From assembly GCF_018499875.1 (NCBI RefSeq), contig NZ_JAHBAY010000006.1, forward strand, positions 186,001 through 250,000: DNA of 64,000 nt, in the 5' to 3' direction. The DNA comes from Kineosporia corallincola. GTDB lineage: Bacteria > Actinomycetota > Actinomycetes > Actinomycetales > Kineosporiaceae. Position 1 is the first letter of the stretch; the number at the start of each line of letters is the position of its first letter. The position numbers and the translations under genes were made by a program. The notes beneath the pieces were generated by a model. It searched no databases, was not told the DNA's origin, and worked only from the letters and a program-made list of their open reading frames with translations. Shown one piece after another: positions 1-10,028 of the stretch.

Positions 1-201
1 GGTGCGACCACGCACCATGTGCTGGTCGCTGCCACAGATGTTGGTGGTGGCGACCTTGAGAATCACACCGTGACCGCATTTTCGGCCGATGTTGTCCGGA
101 TGCACGCCCGGACCGTCCTGGAGTTCCAGCTTGGGGTAGTCGATGTCCTGGACCTCGACCTTGCCGGGTCCCGTGTACGCAACGCCTCGGTTGCCTGCCA
201 T
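1..201 (-). CDS. fdhA: Glutathione-independent formaldehyde dehydrogenase, N-terminal part (runs off the window)
   Basis: Only the first 67 codons are present; the gene continues beyond base 1. The start is an ATG at 201 with an AAGAGG-like ribosome site upstream. The visible protein opens MAGNRGVAYTGPGKVEVQ and contains ICGSDQHMVRGR, which is the catalytic-zinc cysteine region of zinc-dependent medium-chain dehydrogenases and matches the Pseudomonas-type FdhA family. That family oxidises formaldehyde to formate with a tightly bound NAD and acts in the cytoplasm. The insertion around HPDNIGRKCGHG is typical of this subfamily. The next gene on this strand, ispH, ends 110 bp upstream. Assignment is from the N-terminus only. 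Confidence 0.85.
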   Translation of the reverse strand, partial: MAGNRGVAYTGPGKVEVQDIDYPKLELQDGPGVHPDNIGRKCGHGVILKVATTNICGSDQHMVRGRT

Positions 202-311
202 CTGCGATCAACCTCTTCGTCGAACGACGCCAGGTGAACGCTCCCCATCAGAACACGGCAAAACGGGTTGCGCCCCCTCCGAACGGAGAGGGCGCGACCG
301 GAAAGAGCGGG

Positions 312-1331
312 TCAGTCCTGCTGGGCCGCGGCCTTGGCCTTCATGTCGCGACGGATCTCGCGGGGCAGCGAGAACAGCAGGTCTTCCTGCGCGGTCACGA
401 CCTCCTCGGTGCGCCCGTAACCCCGCTCGGCCAGCCAGGCCAGCACGTCCTGCACCAGGATCTCCGGCACCGAGGCGCCGGAGGTGACACCGACCGTGTT
501 CACGCCCTCCAGCCAGGACTCGTCGATCTCCGCGGCGAAGTCGATGCGGTGCGAGGCCCGGGCGCCGTACTCCAGCGCCACCTCCACCAGGCGCACCGAG
601 TTGGACGAGTTGCGCGAGCCGACGACGATGACCAGGTCGGCCTCCGGCGCGATCTTCTTCACCGCGACCTGACGGTTCTGCGTGGCGTAGCAGATGTCGT
701 CGCTCGGCGGGTTCTGGAGGTTGGGGAACTTCTCCTTGAGCCGCCGCACCGTCTCCATCGTCTCGTCGACCGAGAGCGTGGTCTGCGACAGCCACACCAC
801 CTTGTCGGGGTCGCGCACCTCGATGCCGTCGACGTCGTCGGGAGAGTTCACCACCTGGATGTGCTCGGGCGCCTCGCCGGCGGTGCCCTCGACCTCCTCG
901 TGACCGGTGTGGCCGATCAGCAGGATGTCGAAGTCGCCCCGGGCGAACCGGACGGCCTCCTTGTGCACCTTCGTGACCAGGGGGCAGGTGGCGTCGATGG
1001 TGTGCAGCTGACGGCGGTCGGCCGCCTCACGCACGGCGGGCGACACGCCGTGGGCGGAGAACACCACGATGGCGCCCTCGGGCACGTCGTCGGTCTCCCC
1101 GACGAAGATCGCGCCCTTGTTCTGCAAAGAGGTGACGACGTGCCGGTTGTGCACGATCTCCTTGCGCACGTACACCGGGGCTCCGTGCACCTCCAGGGCC
1201 TTCTCCACCGCGAGGACGGCCCGGTCGACGCCGGCGCAGTAGCCGCGCGGCGAGGCCAGCAGCACCCGCTTGGTGTCGGCGGGCGCGCCGTCGGGAGTGG
1301 GGGCCGGGGAGGCGATGCTCGATGCGGTCAC
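312..1331 (-). CDS. ispH: 4-hydroxy-3-methylbut-2-enyl diphosphate reductase
   Basis: Last enzyme of the MEP pathway: it reduces HMBPP to IPP and DMAPP using a [4Fe-4S] cluster in the cytoplasm. All three cluster cysteines are visible, in [11 protein letters not shown] (about residue 32), DATCPLV (about 116) and [10 protein letters not shown] (about 214), along with the [10 protein letters not shown] catalytic glutamate region. I chose the GTG at 1331, giving 339 aa. An open frame extends to 1478, but it would overlap the divergent xseA and has no family similarity. The gene is divergent from xseA, with about 55 bp between the two starts that must hold both promoters. The same neighbours (lytB2/xseA/xseB) occur in mycobacteria. 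The products feed the prenyl synthase at 16 kb. Confidence 0.95.
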   Translation of the reverse strand: MTASSIASPAPTPDGAPADTKRVLLASPRGYCAGVDRAVLAVEKALEVHGAPVYVRKEIVHNRHVVTSLQNKGAIFVGETDDVPEGAIVVFSAHGVSPAVREAADRRQLHTIDATCPLVTKVHKEAVRFARGDFDILLIGHTGHEEVEGTAGEAPEHIQVVNSPDDVDGIEVRDPDKVVWLSQTTLSVDETMETVRRLKEKFPNLQNPPSDDICYATQNRQVAVKKIAPEADLVIVVGSRNSSNSVRLVEVALEYGARASHRIDFAAEIDESWLEGVNTVGVTSGASVPEILVQDVLAWLAERGYGRTEEVVTAQEDLLFSLPREIRRDMKAKAAAQQD

Positions 1332-1386
1332 GCCCCCATGGTAAGTGGCGAATCCCTGGGCCCGAGGGTCGGCTAGCGTGAACCGG

Positions 1387-2643
1387 GTGAGCGACACACC
1401 CCGGAAGATCCCGGCCACGGCGGGTGAGACCACAGCGGAACATCCCTGGCCGGTGCGGCTGCTGTCGTCCAAGCTCACCGACTATGTGGCCAGGTCACCG
1501 GCGGTCTGGGTGGAGGGCCAGGTGGTGCAGCTCACGCGCAGACCCGGACAGACCACCTGCTACCTCACCCTGCGTGATCCGGACGTGGACCTGTCGTTCA
1601 GCGTGAGCACGCACGTGCGGGTGCTCGACGCCCTGCCCACCCCGTTGCGCGACGGCTCCCGCGTGGTCATGCGGGCCCGGGCCCAGCTCTATCCGCGCCG
1701 CGGGTCGCTCAGCCTGTTCGCCGAGCAGATCCGCCCGGTCGGGGTCGGCGAACTGCTCGCCCAGCTGGAGCACCTGCGCCGGCTGCTGGCGGCCGAGGGC
1801 CTGTTCGCCGCCTCGCGCAAGCGCGCGCTCCCGTTCCTCCCCCGCACCGTGGGCCTGATCTGTGGACGCGCGTCGGCGGCGGAACGGGACGTGGTCGAGA
1901 ACGCCAGGCGACGCTGGCCCGCCGTCCGCTTCGACATCCGGGCGGTCGCGGTGCAGGGCCCGAAGGCGGTGGAGGACGTCGTGGGGGCGCTGCGGGCGCT
2001 CGAGGCCGATCCGGACGTCGATGTGATCGTGATCGCCCGGGGCGGGGGCTCGGTCGAAGACCTGCTGCCGTTCAGCAACGAGGCCCTGCTGCGGGTGGTC
2101 TCGGCCTGCCGCACGCCGATCGTCAGCGCGATCGGGCACGAGGTGGACAAGCCCCTGCTCGACGACGTGGCCGACCTGGCGGCCTCCACCCCGACCGACG
2201 CGGCCAAGCGGATCGTGCCGGACGTGGAGGCCGAGCTGGACGGCATCCGGCAGACCCGGCTGCGGGCCCGGAACGCCCTGCGGGCGCGCATTCTCGGCGA
2301 GCTCGGCACCGTCGCCGCCCTGCGCTCCCGGCCGGTGCTGGCCGACCCGCACCGCCTGCTCACCGCCCAGGCCGATCTGGTCGCCGGGCAACGGGAACGG
2401 GCCGCCCGGGCTCTGCGCAACCGGCTGTCGCACGCCCACCAGGACGTGGACCACCTGCGGCAGCGGGTGCGGGCGCTGTCGCCGATGCAGACCATGGCCC
2501 GCGGCTACGCGGTGGTGCAGCTGGCCGACGGGCAGGTGGTGCGCTCCCCGGCCCAGGCCCCGGCCGGCGAGCCCCTGCGCGTCCGGGTGCACGAGGGCGA
2601 GTTCGCCGCCCGCGTGACGACACCCGCCGACAACACGCCCTAG
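1387..2643 (+). CDS. xseA: Exodeoxyribonuclease VII large subunit
   Basis: Catalytic subunit of exonuclease VII, which degrades single-stranded DNA to oligonucleotides in both directions. The protein has an N-terminal OB-fold (about residues 20-120), then the catalytic domain with [29 protein letters not shown] and ASTPTDAA motifs, then a helical C-terminal region. The start is uncertain: GTG at 1387 (418 aa) and GTG at 1378 are both plausible, and the ATG at 1345 would run into the ispH start region. xseB follows after 10 bp, so the two subunits are translated from one transcript. Confidence 0.95.
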   Translation: MSDTPRKIPATAGETTAEHPWPVRLLSSKLTDYVARSPAVWVEGQVVQLTRRPGQTTCYLTLRDPDVDLSFSVSTHVRVLDALPTPLRDGSRVVMRARAQLYPRRGSLSLFAEQIRPVGVGELLAQLEHLRRLLAAEGLFAASRKRALPFLPRTVGLICGRASAAERDVVENARRRWPAVRFDIRAVAVQGPKAVEDVVGALRALEADPDVDVIVIARGGGSVEDLLPFSNEALLRVVSACRTPIVSAIGHEVDKPLLDDVADLAASTPTDAAKRIVPDVEAELDGIRQTRLRARNALRARILGELGTVAALRSRPVLADPHRLLTAQADLVAGQRERAARALRNRLSHAHQDVDHLRQRVRALSPMQTMARGYAVVQLADGQVVRSPAQAPAGEPLRVRVHEGEFAARVTTPADNTP

Positions 2644-2653
2644 GCTCGGTGAC

Positions 2654-2944
2654 GTGACCCCGCCCCGTCAGAAGAAGACCGCCCCGGAGGAGACCGGCCC
2701 GCCCGACCTGGCCGCGCAGGAGGCAGCCGCCCTGGACGCCGAGCTGGCGGAGCTCTCCTACGAGCAGGCCCGTGACGAACTGGTCGTCGTGGTGCGCCGG
2801 CTGGAGAGCGGCGCGGAGACCCTGGAGGAGTCGCTGGCCCTGTGGGAACGCGGCGAGGCCCTGGCCCGGCGCTGCGAGACCTGGCTGGCCGGCGCCCAGG
2901 CGAAACTGGATGCCCGGCAGCCCGCTACGGACCAGGACGGCTGA
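2654..2944 (+). CDS. xseB: Exodeoxyribonuclease VII small subunit
   Basis: Small helical subunit that binds the long helices of XseA; many copies assemble per large subunit. The 96-aa product has the family core [20 protein letters not shown] followed by [18 protein letters not shown], and an acidic and proline-rich N-terminal tail. It starts with GTG, 10 bp after the xseA stop, in the same operon. The convergent regulator gene ends 7 bp beyond its stop, so transcripts from the two strands meet here with no obvious hairpin between them. Confidence 0.93.
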   Translation: MTPPRQKKTAPEETGPPDLAAQEAAALDAELAELSYEQARDELVVVVRRLESGAETLEESLALWERGEALARRCETWLAGAQAKLDARQPATDQDG

Positions 2945-2951
2945 GCCGCTC

Positions 2952-3485
2952 TCAGGCCGGCAACTGCCCCCGCACCGCCCGCTCCACCAGTCCCCCGATC
3001 CCGGCGTCGAGCCCCATCGGCTCCAGAGTGAGATCGGCCGCGACCGTCGCGATGCCGTGCACATGGGTCCACAGCAGCACACCGCGCTCGCGGGCGTCGT
3101 CCATGGTCGGGTACCCGGCGGTGATCACCCCGACGAGCTGCCCGAGCAACGGCACCGACAGCTCACGCAACGCGTAACCGCTGCCGGAAAGCAGGTCGTG
3201 CCGGAAGATCAGGCGGAACATGCCCGGCCGTTCCCGGGCGAACCCGACGTAGGCGTGGGCCGCCGCGAGCAGGCGCTCCGGCACCGGGCCGGCCGCGTCC
3301 AGCGCCTCGGTCAGCACCGCGGTCAGGTCGCCCAGCCCCTCCCGGGCGATCGCGGCCAGCAGTTGCTGACGTGTGGGGAACCAACGGCGCGGCGCTCCGT
3401 GCGAAACCCCTGCCCGACGGGCGATCTCGCGTAGCCCGAGGCTCTCCGGGCCGGAGGTCTCCAGCAGCTCGACCCCGGCCCGCAC
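2952..3485 (-). CDS. TetR-family transcriptional regulator
   Basis: A 177-aa TetR-type repressor. The helix-turn-helix is at about residues 18-37 (LREIARRAGVSHGAPRRWFP), followed by the usual all-helical ligand domain containing RPGMFRLIFRHDLL, as in the WHG-type C-terminal family. It lies 25 bp downstream of the acyltransferase gene and is surely co-transcribed with it. The start is debatable: the annotated GTG at 3485 has no close ribosome site, while a CTG at 3500 in the same frame sits 6 nt after GAGGGG and would add the usual LRERL helix start. The likely target is the 19-bp palindrome at 4207-4225 in front of the operon. The ligand is unknown. Confidence 0.85.
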   Translation of the reverse strand: MRAGVELLETSGPESLGLREIARRAGVSHGAPRRWFPTRQQLLAAIAREGLGDLTAVLTEALDAAGPVPERLLAAAHAYVGFARERPGMFRLIFRHDLLSGSGYALRELSVPLLGQLVGVITAGYPTMDDARERGVLLWTHVHGIATVAADLTLEPMGLDAGIGGLVERAVRGQLPA

Positions 3486-3510
3486 CAGCCGTTCTCTCAG
3501 GCCGTTCCCC

Positions 3511-4185
3511 TCAGCGGACAGTGTTCTTCACCGAGGCCGCGTAGACGTCGACGTACTCCTGATCGCCCCGGGCCGCCAGGGTCTGCATCAGCTCGTCGGT
3601 GAGTTGCCGCACCAGCTGCCGGTTCTTGCCCTGCCCGTGATGCGCGGACAGGTCCATCGGCGGGCAGAAGGTGACCCGCACGCGTCCCGGCCGCCAGATC
3701 CGGGTGCCCGGCGGGTTCACCCGGTCGGTGCCGCGCAGCACCACCGGGATCACCGGCGCCCCGGTGTCGAGCGCCACCCGGATCGCCCCGGTCCTGCCCC
3801 GGTGCAGACGCCCGTCCGGCGAGCGCGTGCCCTCCGGGAAGATGCCCCAGACCCCGCCGTCGGCAAGGATTTTCCTGGCCCGGGCGAGAGAGGACACGGC
3901 CTGCGCGGGGTTGGAACGGTCGACCGGGATCTGCCCGGCCCGGACGAAGAACCAGCGCCGGCAGCGCCCGGTCAGGCCACGCCCGGTGAAGTACTCGCTC
4001 TTGGCCAGGAAGGTGACCCGGCGGCGCGAGGTCAGGACGAGGAACAGCGAGTCGGAGAACGACAGGTGGTTCGGGGCCAGGATCGCCGCCCCCTCCCGCG
4101 GCACGTTCTCCAGCCCTTCGACCACCGGGCGGCCGAACAGCCACACGAACGGTGCCAACAGCACCCTGAACACCCTGAACCCCAC
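3511..4185 (-). CDS. 1-acylglycerol-3-phosphate O-acyltransferase (PlsC family)
   Basis: Phospholipid-synthesis acyltransferase that converts lysophosphatidic acid to phosphatidic acid at the inner face of the membrane. The catalytic HX4D motif is NHLSFSD (His40, Asp45) and the substrate-binding FPEGTRS motif is at about residues 113-119. An N-terminal hydrophobic stretch (FRVLLAPFVWLF) suggests membrane association. The start is a GTG at 4185 with GGAGG 6 nt upstream. It is the first gene of a two-gene operon with a TetR regulator. A perfect 9-bp-arm palindrome lies 22 bp upstream, suggesting repression by that regulator. Actinobacteria carry several PlsC paralogues, so the exact acyl acceptor is not certain. 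Confidence 0.88.
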   Translation of the reverse strand: MGFRVFRVLLAPFVWLFGRPVVEGLENVPREGAAILAPNHLSFSDSLFLVLTSRRRVTFLAKSEYFTGRGLTGRCRRWFFVRAGQIPVDRSNPAQAVSSLARARKILADGGVWGIFPEGTRSPDGRLHRGRTGAIRVALDTGAPVIPVVLRGTDRVNPPGTRIWRPGRVRVTFCPPMDLSAHHGQGKNRQLVRQLTDELMQTLAARGDQEYVDVYAASVKNTVR

Positions 4186-4206
4186 GGCGCCTCCTGGCGG
4201 ACGATT

Positions 4207-4225
4207 GCGTAGACACTGTCTACGC
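4207..4225. promoter_or_regulatory. Probable TetR operator: perfect 19-bp palindrome
   Basis: GCGTAGACA C TGTCTACGC has two perfect 9-bp arms around one central base. It lies 22 bp upstream of the acyltransferase start, in the only promoter space available to the acyltransferase-TetR operon. Size, symmetry and position are those of a TetR-family operator. Binding by the neighbouring regulator is inference. Confidence 0.75.
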
Positions 4226-4256
4226 GAGACGGCGCGTCAGGGCAAGGGCCAAAACA

Positions 4257-4297
4257 AATGGACGACGCCGGGCCCGTCCGGCCCGGCGTCGTCCATT
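4257..4297 (-). terminator. Rho-independent terminator of the DUF4245 gene
   Basis: Perfect 17-bp arms (4257-4273 and 4281-4297) with a 7-nt loop, followed on the minus strand by TTTGTTTT. It lies 10 bp after the stop codon of the DUF4245 gene. The outer stem, AATGGACGACG, recurs in another terminator at 15956. Confidence 0.9.
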
Positions 4298-4306
4298 GAT
4301 TGAAGG

Positions 4307-4948
4307 TCAGTCCAGCTCGGCCGCCACAGCGGTGGCGAACTCGTCCATCTCCGTCTCGCTCGCGGTTCCGGTGACCACGGTGGTGATGCCGTCGTCACCG
4401 CGGTTCACCAGGCTGATGGTGCCCCGGTCCTCCCGGCTGCGCACCACCCACTGCACCCCACCGATCGACTCGGTGCCGTTCTCCTGCCCGTCGGTGACCT
4501 GACGCGACTCCCAGGCCTTGGTGACGTCCTCGGCCTGCTGGATGCCGGCATAGGTTCCGGTCGGGGTGGTGAAGGTGAGCTGCCAGGTGGCGATTCCGTC
4601 GGTGGTGCCGCTCTCCAGCCCGGCGGCGCGGGCGGTCCAGCCGTCCGGCAGGTCCGGGTTCACCGGGTCGAACCCGAGCGTCCCCTTGGCGCCCAGGGCG
4701 GCCGAGGAGACATCGATGTTGTGCTCCGGCACCTTGTTCGGGCGGGGCACGATGAGCAGCAGCAGAAGCACGATGCCGACGATCACGGCCATCGAGATCA
4801 GCATGTCTTGCGGGCGGGTGCTGAGCGACTTGCGCCGGTGCTCCGCACTGCGCTCGGCGGCCGAGCCGACCGCCTGCGCGCCCGGCGCCGACGGGGCGGG
4901 CGACGGCGACGTGTCGGCGGGACTGCTGGGGCTGGGCGTCTCGGTCAC
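4307..4948 (-). CDS. DUF4245 membrane-anchored protein
   Basis: A 213-aa protein with a Pro/Ser/Ala-rich cytoplasmic N-terminus (about 45 residues), one transmembrane segment at about 49-68 (MLISMAVIVGIVLLLLLIVP), and an extracytoplasmic domain of about 145 residues. That domain contains the DUF4245 hallmarks NIDV near its start, LPDGWTARAAGLE and a GVQWVVRSREDRGTISLV segment. Its function is unknown. Genes of this family usually sit between xseB and glpX/fumarase in actinobacteria, as Rv1100 does in M. tuberculosis. Here the glpX part of that arrangement is not seen and a sugar kinase follows divergently. It ends just before a strong terminator. Confidence 0.85.
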   Translation of the reverse strand: MTETPSPSSPADTSPSPAPSAPGAQAVGSAAERSAEHRRKSLSTRPQDMLISMAVIVGIVLLLLLIVPRPNKVPEHNIDVSSAALGAKGTLGFDPVNPDLPDGWTARAAGLESGTTDGIATWQLTFTTPTGTYAGIQQAEDVTKAWESRQVTDGQENGTESIGGVQWVVRSREDRGTISLVNRGDDGITTVVTGTASETEMDEFATAVAAELD

Positions 4949-5086
4949 TCCCCTATGGTCGCGCTCCGGCCCGGCAAACGCGTAACCGGGTGGCCCCCGA
5001 CGCGCCCCCCATGATCATCGAACGCCCGGGGCCTTAGCCTGGGGCAGACCCGAGGGGGTCTTCGAAGGCATCGCGAGGAGGCGGCT

Positions 5087-6004
5087 GTGGACGAGGTTCT
5101 GGTCATCGGTGAAGCACTGGTCGACATCGTCACCGCCCCGGGGAAGCCACCGGCCGAGCATCCTGGCGGCAGTCCTGCCAACGTTGCCATCGGTCTGGCC
5201 AGGCTCGGGATCGACACCCGTCTGCTGACCAGAATCGGGGACGACGCACGCGGCCGGCAGATCGCGGCGCACCTGCACGACTCCGGTGTCGGCCTGGTCG
5301 AGGGCTCGGTCACCGCCGGCGCCACCTCCACCGCCACCGCCCGGCTCGACGCGCAGGGGGTGGCCAGCTACGAGTTCGCCCTGGACTGGGCCCTGCCGCG
5401 CAGGAGCATCGAGAACGTCCGGGCCGTGCACACCGGCTCGATCGGCGCCACTCTCGCCCCCGGCGGTGACGAGGTGCTGCGCACGATCGAGGAGAACGCC
5501 GGCCGCGTCGTCATCTCGTACGACCCGAACGCCCGCCCCGCGCTGATGGGCTCGCGGGAACAGGCGCTGGAACGGATCGAGCGGATCGTGCGCGCCGCCG
5601 ACGTGGTGAAGGTCAGCGACGAGGACCTGGACTGGCTGCTCCCGGGCGTGGACCCGCTCCAGGTGATCGAGAACTGGCGGGCGGCCGGACCGGCCCTGGT
5701 CGTGCTGACCCGGGGCGGTGAGGGTGCGGTGGGGGTGCTGGCCTCCGGCCTGGTCGAGGTGCCGGCGCCGAAGATCGCCGTGGCCGACACCGTCGGGGCG
5801 GGTGACGCGCTGATGGCCGGGCTGCTCGACGGCCTGGACCGGGCCGGCCTGCTCACCCCGTCGGCCGTCGGCGACCTGCGCACCAGGTCCGCCGCCGACC
5901 TGGCCCCCCTGCTCGCGCACGCGGTGAAGGTGGCCGCCCTCACCTGCACCCGGGCCGGCGCCCAGCCCCCGACCCGCTCGGAACTGGACGCCTGGACGCC
6001 GTGA
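5087..6004 (+). CDS. PfkB-family carbohydrate kinase (fructokinase-like)
   Basis: Cytoplasmic sugar kinase of the ribokinase/PfkB family, 305 aa. The N-terminal glycine-rich signature (GGSPANVAIGLARLGI, about residues 28-43) and the C-terminal ATP/anion-hole signature DTVGAGDALMAG (about 231-242, with the catalytic Asp) are intact. Overall layout is closest to fructokinases, but 2-keto-3-deoxygluconate or similar substrates cannot be excluded. The start is GTG at 5087 with GAGGAGG five bases upstream. It occupies the place where the class II fructose-bisphosphatase gene glpX normally stands, and converges with the class I fumarase gene 6 bp away. Confidence 0.85.
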   Translation: MDEVLVIGEALVDIVTAPGKPPAEHPGGSPANVAIGLARLGIDTRLLTRIGDDARGRQIAAHLHDSGVGLVEGSVTAGATSTATARLDAQGVASYEFALDWALPRRSIENVRAVHTGSIGATLAPGGDEVLRTIEENAGRVVISYDPNARPALMGSREQALERIERIVRAADVVKVSDEDLDWLLPGVDPLQVIENWRAAGPALVVLTRGGEGAVGVLASGLVEVPAPKIAVADTVGAGDALMAGLLDGLDRAGLLTPSAVGDLRTRSAADLAPLLAHAVKVAALTCTRAGAQPPTRSELDAWTP

Positions 6005-6010
6005 GCGGGC

Positions 6011-7702
<1,692 letters not shown>

Positions 7703-7757
7703 GGCCACATCGTAGGCACGGCCGCCGCCTGACCGGACAGGTGGCACGTGCAAGCCG

Positions 7758-8819
7758 TCACACCGGCGCCGCGACCACCGTGATCACCCGGTCGATCTCC
7801 TCGATGATGGCCCGGGTGGGGGCGCCCGACGAGGCGATCCGGCGGATCTCCAGCAGCTTGTTCAGGGTCGCCCGGTCGGCCTGCGCCAGCACCTCCTCGG
7901 CCCGCTTCTCGGCCAGCTCGCGCTGCGCCTCCTCGTGGTTCACCTGGCCGCCGTTGAACAGCGTCTCCAGCGCCGCCATCAGCCGGGACAGCACGCCGTG
8001 CACCACGTCGGCCGCGAAGCCGCCGATCAGCGCGACCGCCGGCCGGGCCAGCCCGGAGAGCCCGTCGTCACCGTTGCCCAGCGGGATCAGCTCGGCGATC
8101 ACCAGCCCGGACGCCATGCCGAGCAGGATCCGCTGGAGGAAGGTGTGGTCGAACTCCGGGTCGTAGCTGCCCCGGGCCACCTCCCGCCCGGCGCGGTAGA
8201 CGGCGGTCAGCCCGGCCCCCAGCGCGGCGGCGGTGAGCAGGAACAGCTCGCGCAGCAGGAGCGCCGCGAAATCCGGCTCCCGGTAGGTGTATCCGGCACT
8301 CACCCGGCGCGCCTCCGGCACCGCGGCCAGCAGCACGAAGGCCACCAGGAACACCACGGTCGCGGTCATCAGCCAGCGCACCAGGGGCACGGTGCTGCCG
8401 GCCGGGGGCACGACGGTCTTCTTCGGCGTGCGGGACGAGGAGGCGGGGCGGCCCTGACGCGGGATCTGCCCGCCCGGGCGGGGTGGCCGCCGGCCCTCCC
8501 GGTAGTCGTGCAGAAGCTCCAGGGTGGCCGGGCGGGCCGGGGCCACCACCCGGCTGAGCTCCCGGTGCGCCCGCACCAGGGCCTCGGTCGCGAGCATCCG
8601 GTCGGAGTCCGTCGGCGGGGTGTTCCACCCGTCGCCGTTCAGGTCGACCACGGTGCGGTCGCGCACCGCCTCGAACATCCAGGCCTGCGGCGCCGGGGTG
8701 AGTCCCAGGTCCAGGACGTGGGCCAGCATCACCTCGACCTGCCGGCGCAGACGGTCGACTTCCTGTCCCTTACCCGCCTCGACGTTCCCCAGGGCGGTCA
8801 GTGTCGTCTCCGGAACCAT
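7758..8819 (-). CDS. Unrecognised membrane protein with cytoplasmic N-terminal half
   Basis: A 353-aa protein I do not recognise. The first 140 residues are soluble and contain [17 protein letters not shown] and a helical [17 protein letters not shown] Pro/Arg linker follows, then three to four hydrophobic segments ([68 protein letters not shown]). The C-terminus is charged and helical, probably a coiled coil ([20 protein letters not shown]). I chose the ATG at 8819 because AGGGGA precedes it by 5 nt; the ATG at 8843 has no such site. It follows the fumarase gene with no operon partner. A gating or anchoring role is possible, but nothing shows it. Confidence 0.75.
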   Translation of the reverse strand: MVPETTLTALGNVEAGKGQEVDRLRRQVEVMLAHVLDLGLTPAPQAWMFEAVRDRTVVDLNGDGWNTPPTDSDRMLATEALVRAHRELSRVVAPARPATLELLHDYREGRRPPRPGGQIPRQGRPASSSRTPKKTVVPPAGSTVPLVRWLMTATVVFLVAFVLLAAVPEARRVSAGYTYREPDFAALLLRELFLLTAAALGAGLTAVYRAGREVARGSYDPEFDHTFLQRILLGMASGLVIAELIPLGNGDDGLSGLARPAVALIGGFAADVVHGVLSRLMAALETLFNGGQVNHEEAQRELAEKRAEEVLAQADRATLNKLLEIRRIASSGAPTRAIIEEIDRVITVVAAPV

Positions 8820-9221
8820 CACGTCCCCTTTCACAGGCTCCATGGGTCACTGAACGTAAGGGATCGGTAGCGGATTGTTTCGCATCTTTGGAGTGGGCCG
8901 ACGAAAGTAAGGCGTTCGGTCCACACCTGCATCCCCCTGGCCAGCCCCTCCACAAAGGTCCCCCATCGTCCCAACCGCACCGCATGGCGCAGGAGATGGG
9001 CGCGAAAGCTGGCATCCCGGCATGTCGTAACGTCTTGTCGGGTCATCAGGGGACACGGCGCGCGTGTCGCAATCCGGCGTGTCGGCGTGTCGCGCCCCGA
9101 ATCGGCACTCTCTGCACGATTCAGATGCGCAGTTGATAGCTCACTGTTGTCCGGGGGCAACCGTGGGGAAGAATCCCCTTGCCGGCTCCACACGGGGTCC
9201 GGCACAGGCGACGATGAGGGT
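8820..9221. other. 400-bp intergenic region between divergent genes
   Basis: Separates the membrane-protein gene (minus) from the carbonic anhydrase gene (plus) and must carry both promoters. No frame has family similarity. I see no strong hairpin or clear sigma-70 hexamers. The stretch around 9060-9130 has short GTGTCGC/GTGTCGG repeats. Confidence 0.6.
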
Positions 9222-9902
9222 GTGAGTACGAACATGGGACCGACCGACAGCACCGGCATCGACCTGCCCGATGCGGCCGGCAGCCTGGCCGAACTCCTGG
9301 ACGGCAACCGCCGTTTCGTGCTGGGTGACGCTCTGCACCCGAACCAGGACGTGCACCGGCGCGCCACCCTGGCCTCCGGGCAGCGGCCGTTCGCCCTGAT
9401 CTTCGGCTGCGCGGACTCCCGGGTGGCCGCCGAGATCATCTTCGACCGCGGCCTGGGCGACCTGTTCGTGGTGCGCACCGCCGGCCACGTGGTCGACAAC
9501 GCGGTGCTCGGCTCGATCGAGTTCGGGGTCGAGGTGCTCGGCATTCCGCTGGTGATCGTGCTGGGCCACGACAGCTGCGGCGCGGTGACGGCGACCATGA
9601 ACGCCCATGACAGCGGCACCATGCCCTCCGGCTACCTGCGCACCGTGGTCGAGATGCTGAGCTCCAGCGTGATCGGCGCCCGTCAGCGCGGGCACGGCGA
9701 GATCAACGAGATCGTCGCCGAGCACGCCGTGCAGGTGGCCCAGGAACTGCCGGAGCGCTCCAGCGTCATCGGCCGCCGGGTGGCCGAGGGCAAGCTGGCC
9801 ATCGTCGCCATGGAGTACGCCCTCTCCGACGGCGCGGTGCAGGTGCTGAGCAGCACCATCCCCACCCCCGAGCTCGAGGCGCCCGACCCCCAGGTGGCCT
9901 GA
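9222..9902 (+). CDS. Beta-carbonic anhydrase
   Basis: Zinc enzyme that interconverts CO2 and bicarbonate in the cytoplasm. It has the beta-class ligands: FGCADSRVAAE (Cys63, and the Asp65/Arg67 dyad) and LGHDSCGAV (His and Cys near residues 117-120), plus the hydrophobic VVRTAGHVVDNAVLGSIEF core. The start is uncertain: GTG at 9222 (226 aa) or ATG at 9234. Upstream in-frame codons to 9087 are not family-like. It is a single gene with a hairpin about 48 bp after its stop. Bicarbonate supply to carboxylases is the usual role. Confidence 0.92.
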   Translation: MSTNMGPTDSTGIDLPDAAGSLAELLDGNRRFVLGDALHPNQDVHRRATLASGQRPFALIFGCADSRVAAEIIFDRGLGDLFVVRTAGHVVDNAVLGSIEFGVEVLGIPLVIVLGHDSCGAVTATMNAHDSGTMPSGYLRTVVEMLSSSVIGARQRGHGEINEIVAEHAVQVAQELPERSSVIGRRVAEGKLAIVAMEYALSDGAVQVLSSTIPTPELEAPDPQVA

Positions 9903-9949
9903 TCCGGTCCGACCATGGACGACGCCCAGACCGCTTCACCGTGATCCGG

Positions 9950-9983
9950 CACGTTCTCCCCCGGCCCGTCCGGGGAGAACGTG
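9950..9983 (+). terminator. Hairpin after the carbonic anhydrase gene
   Basis: Perfect 12-bp arms CACGTTCTCCCC and GGGGAGAACGTG with a 10-nt loop, 48 bp after the stop and 45 bp before fumC. No T-run follows, so termination would be of the tractless kind. Confidence 0.6.
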
Positions 9984-10028
9984 GGACCCGGGTGGCTCCG
10001 CACCCGCCCGCGGGGCGAGGATCGGGGC

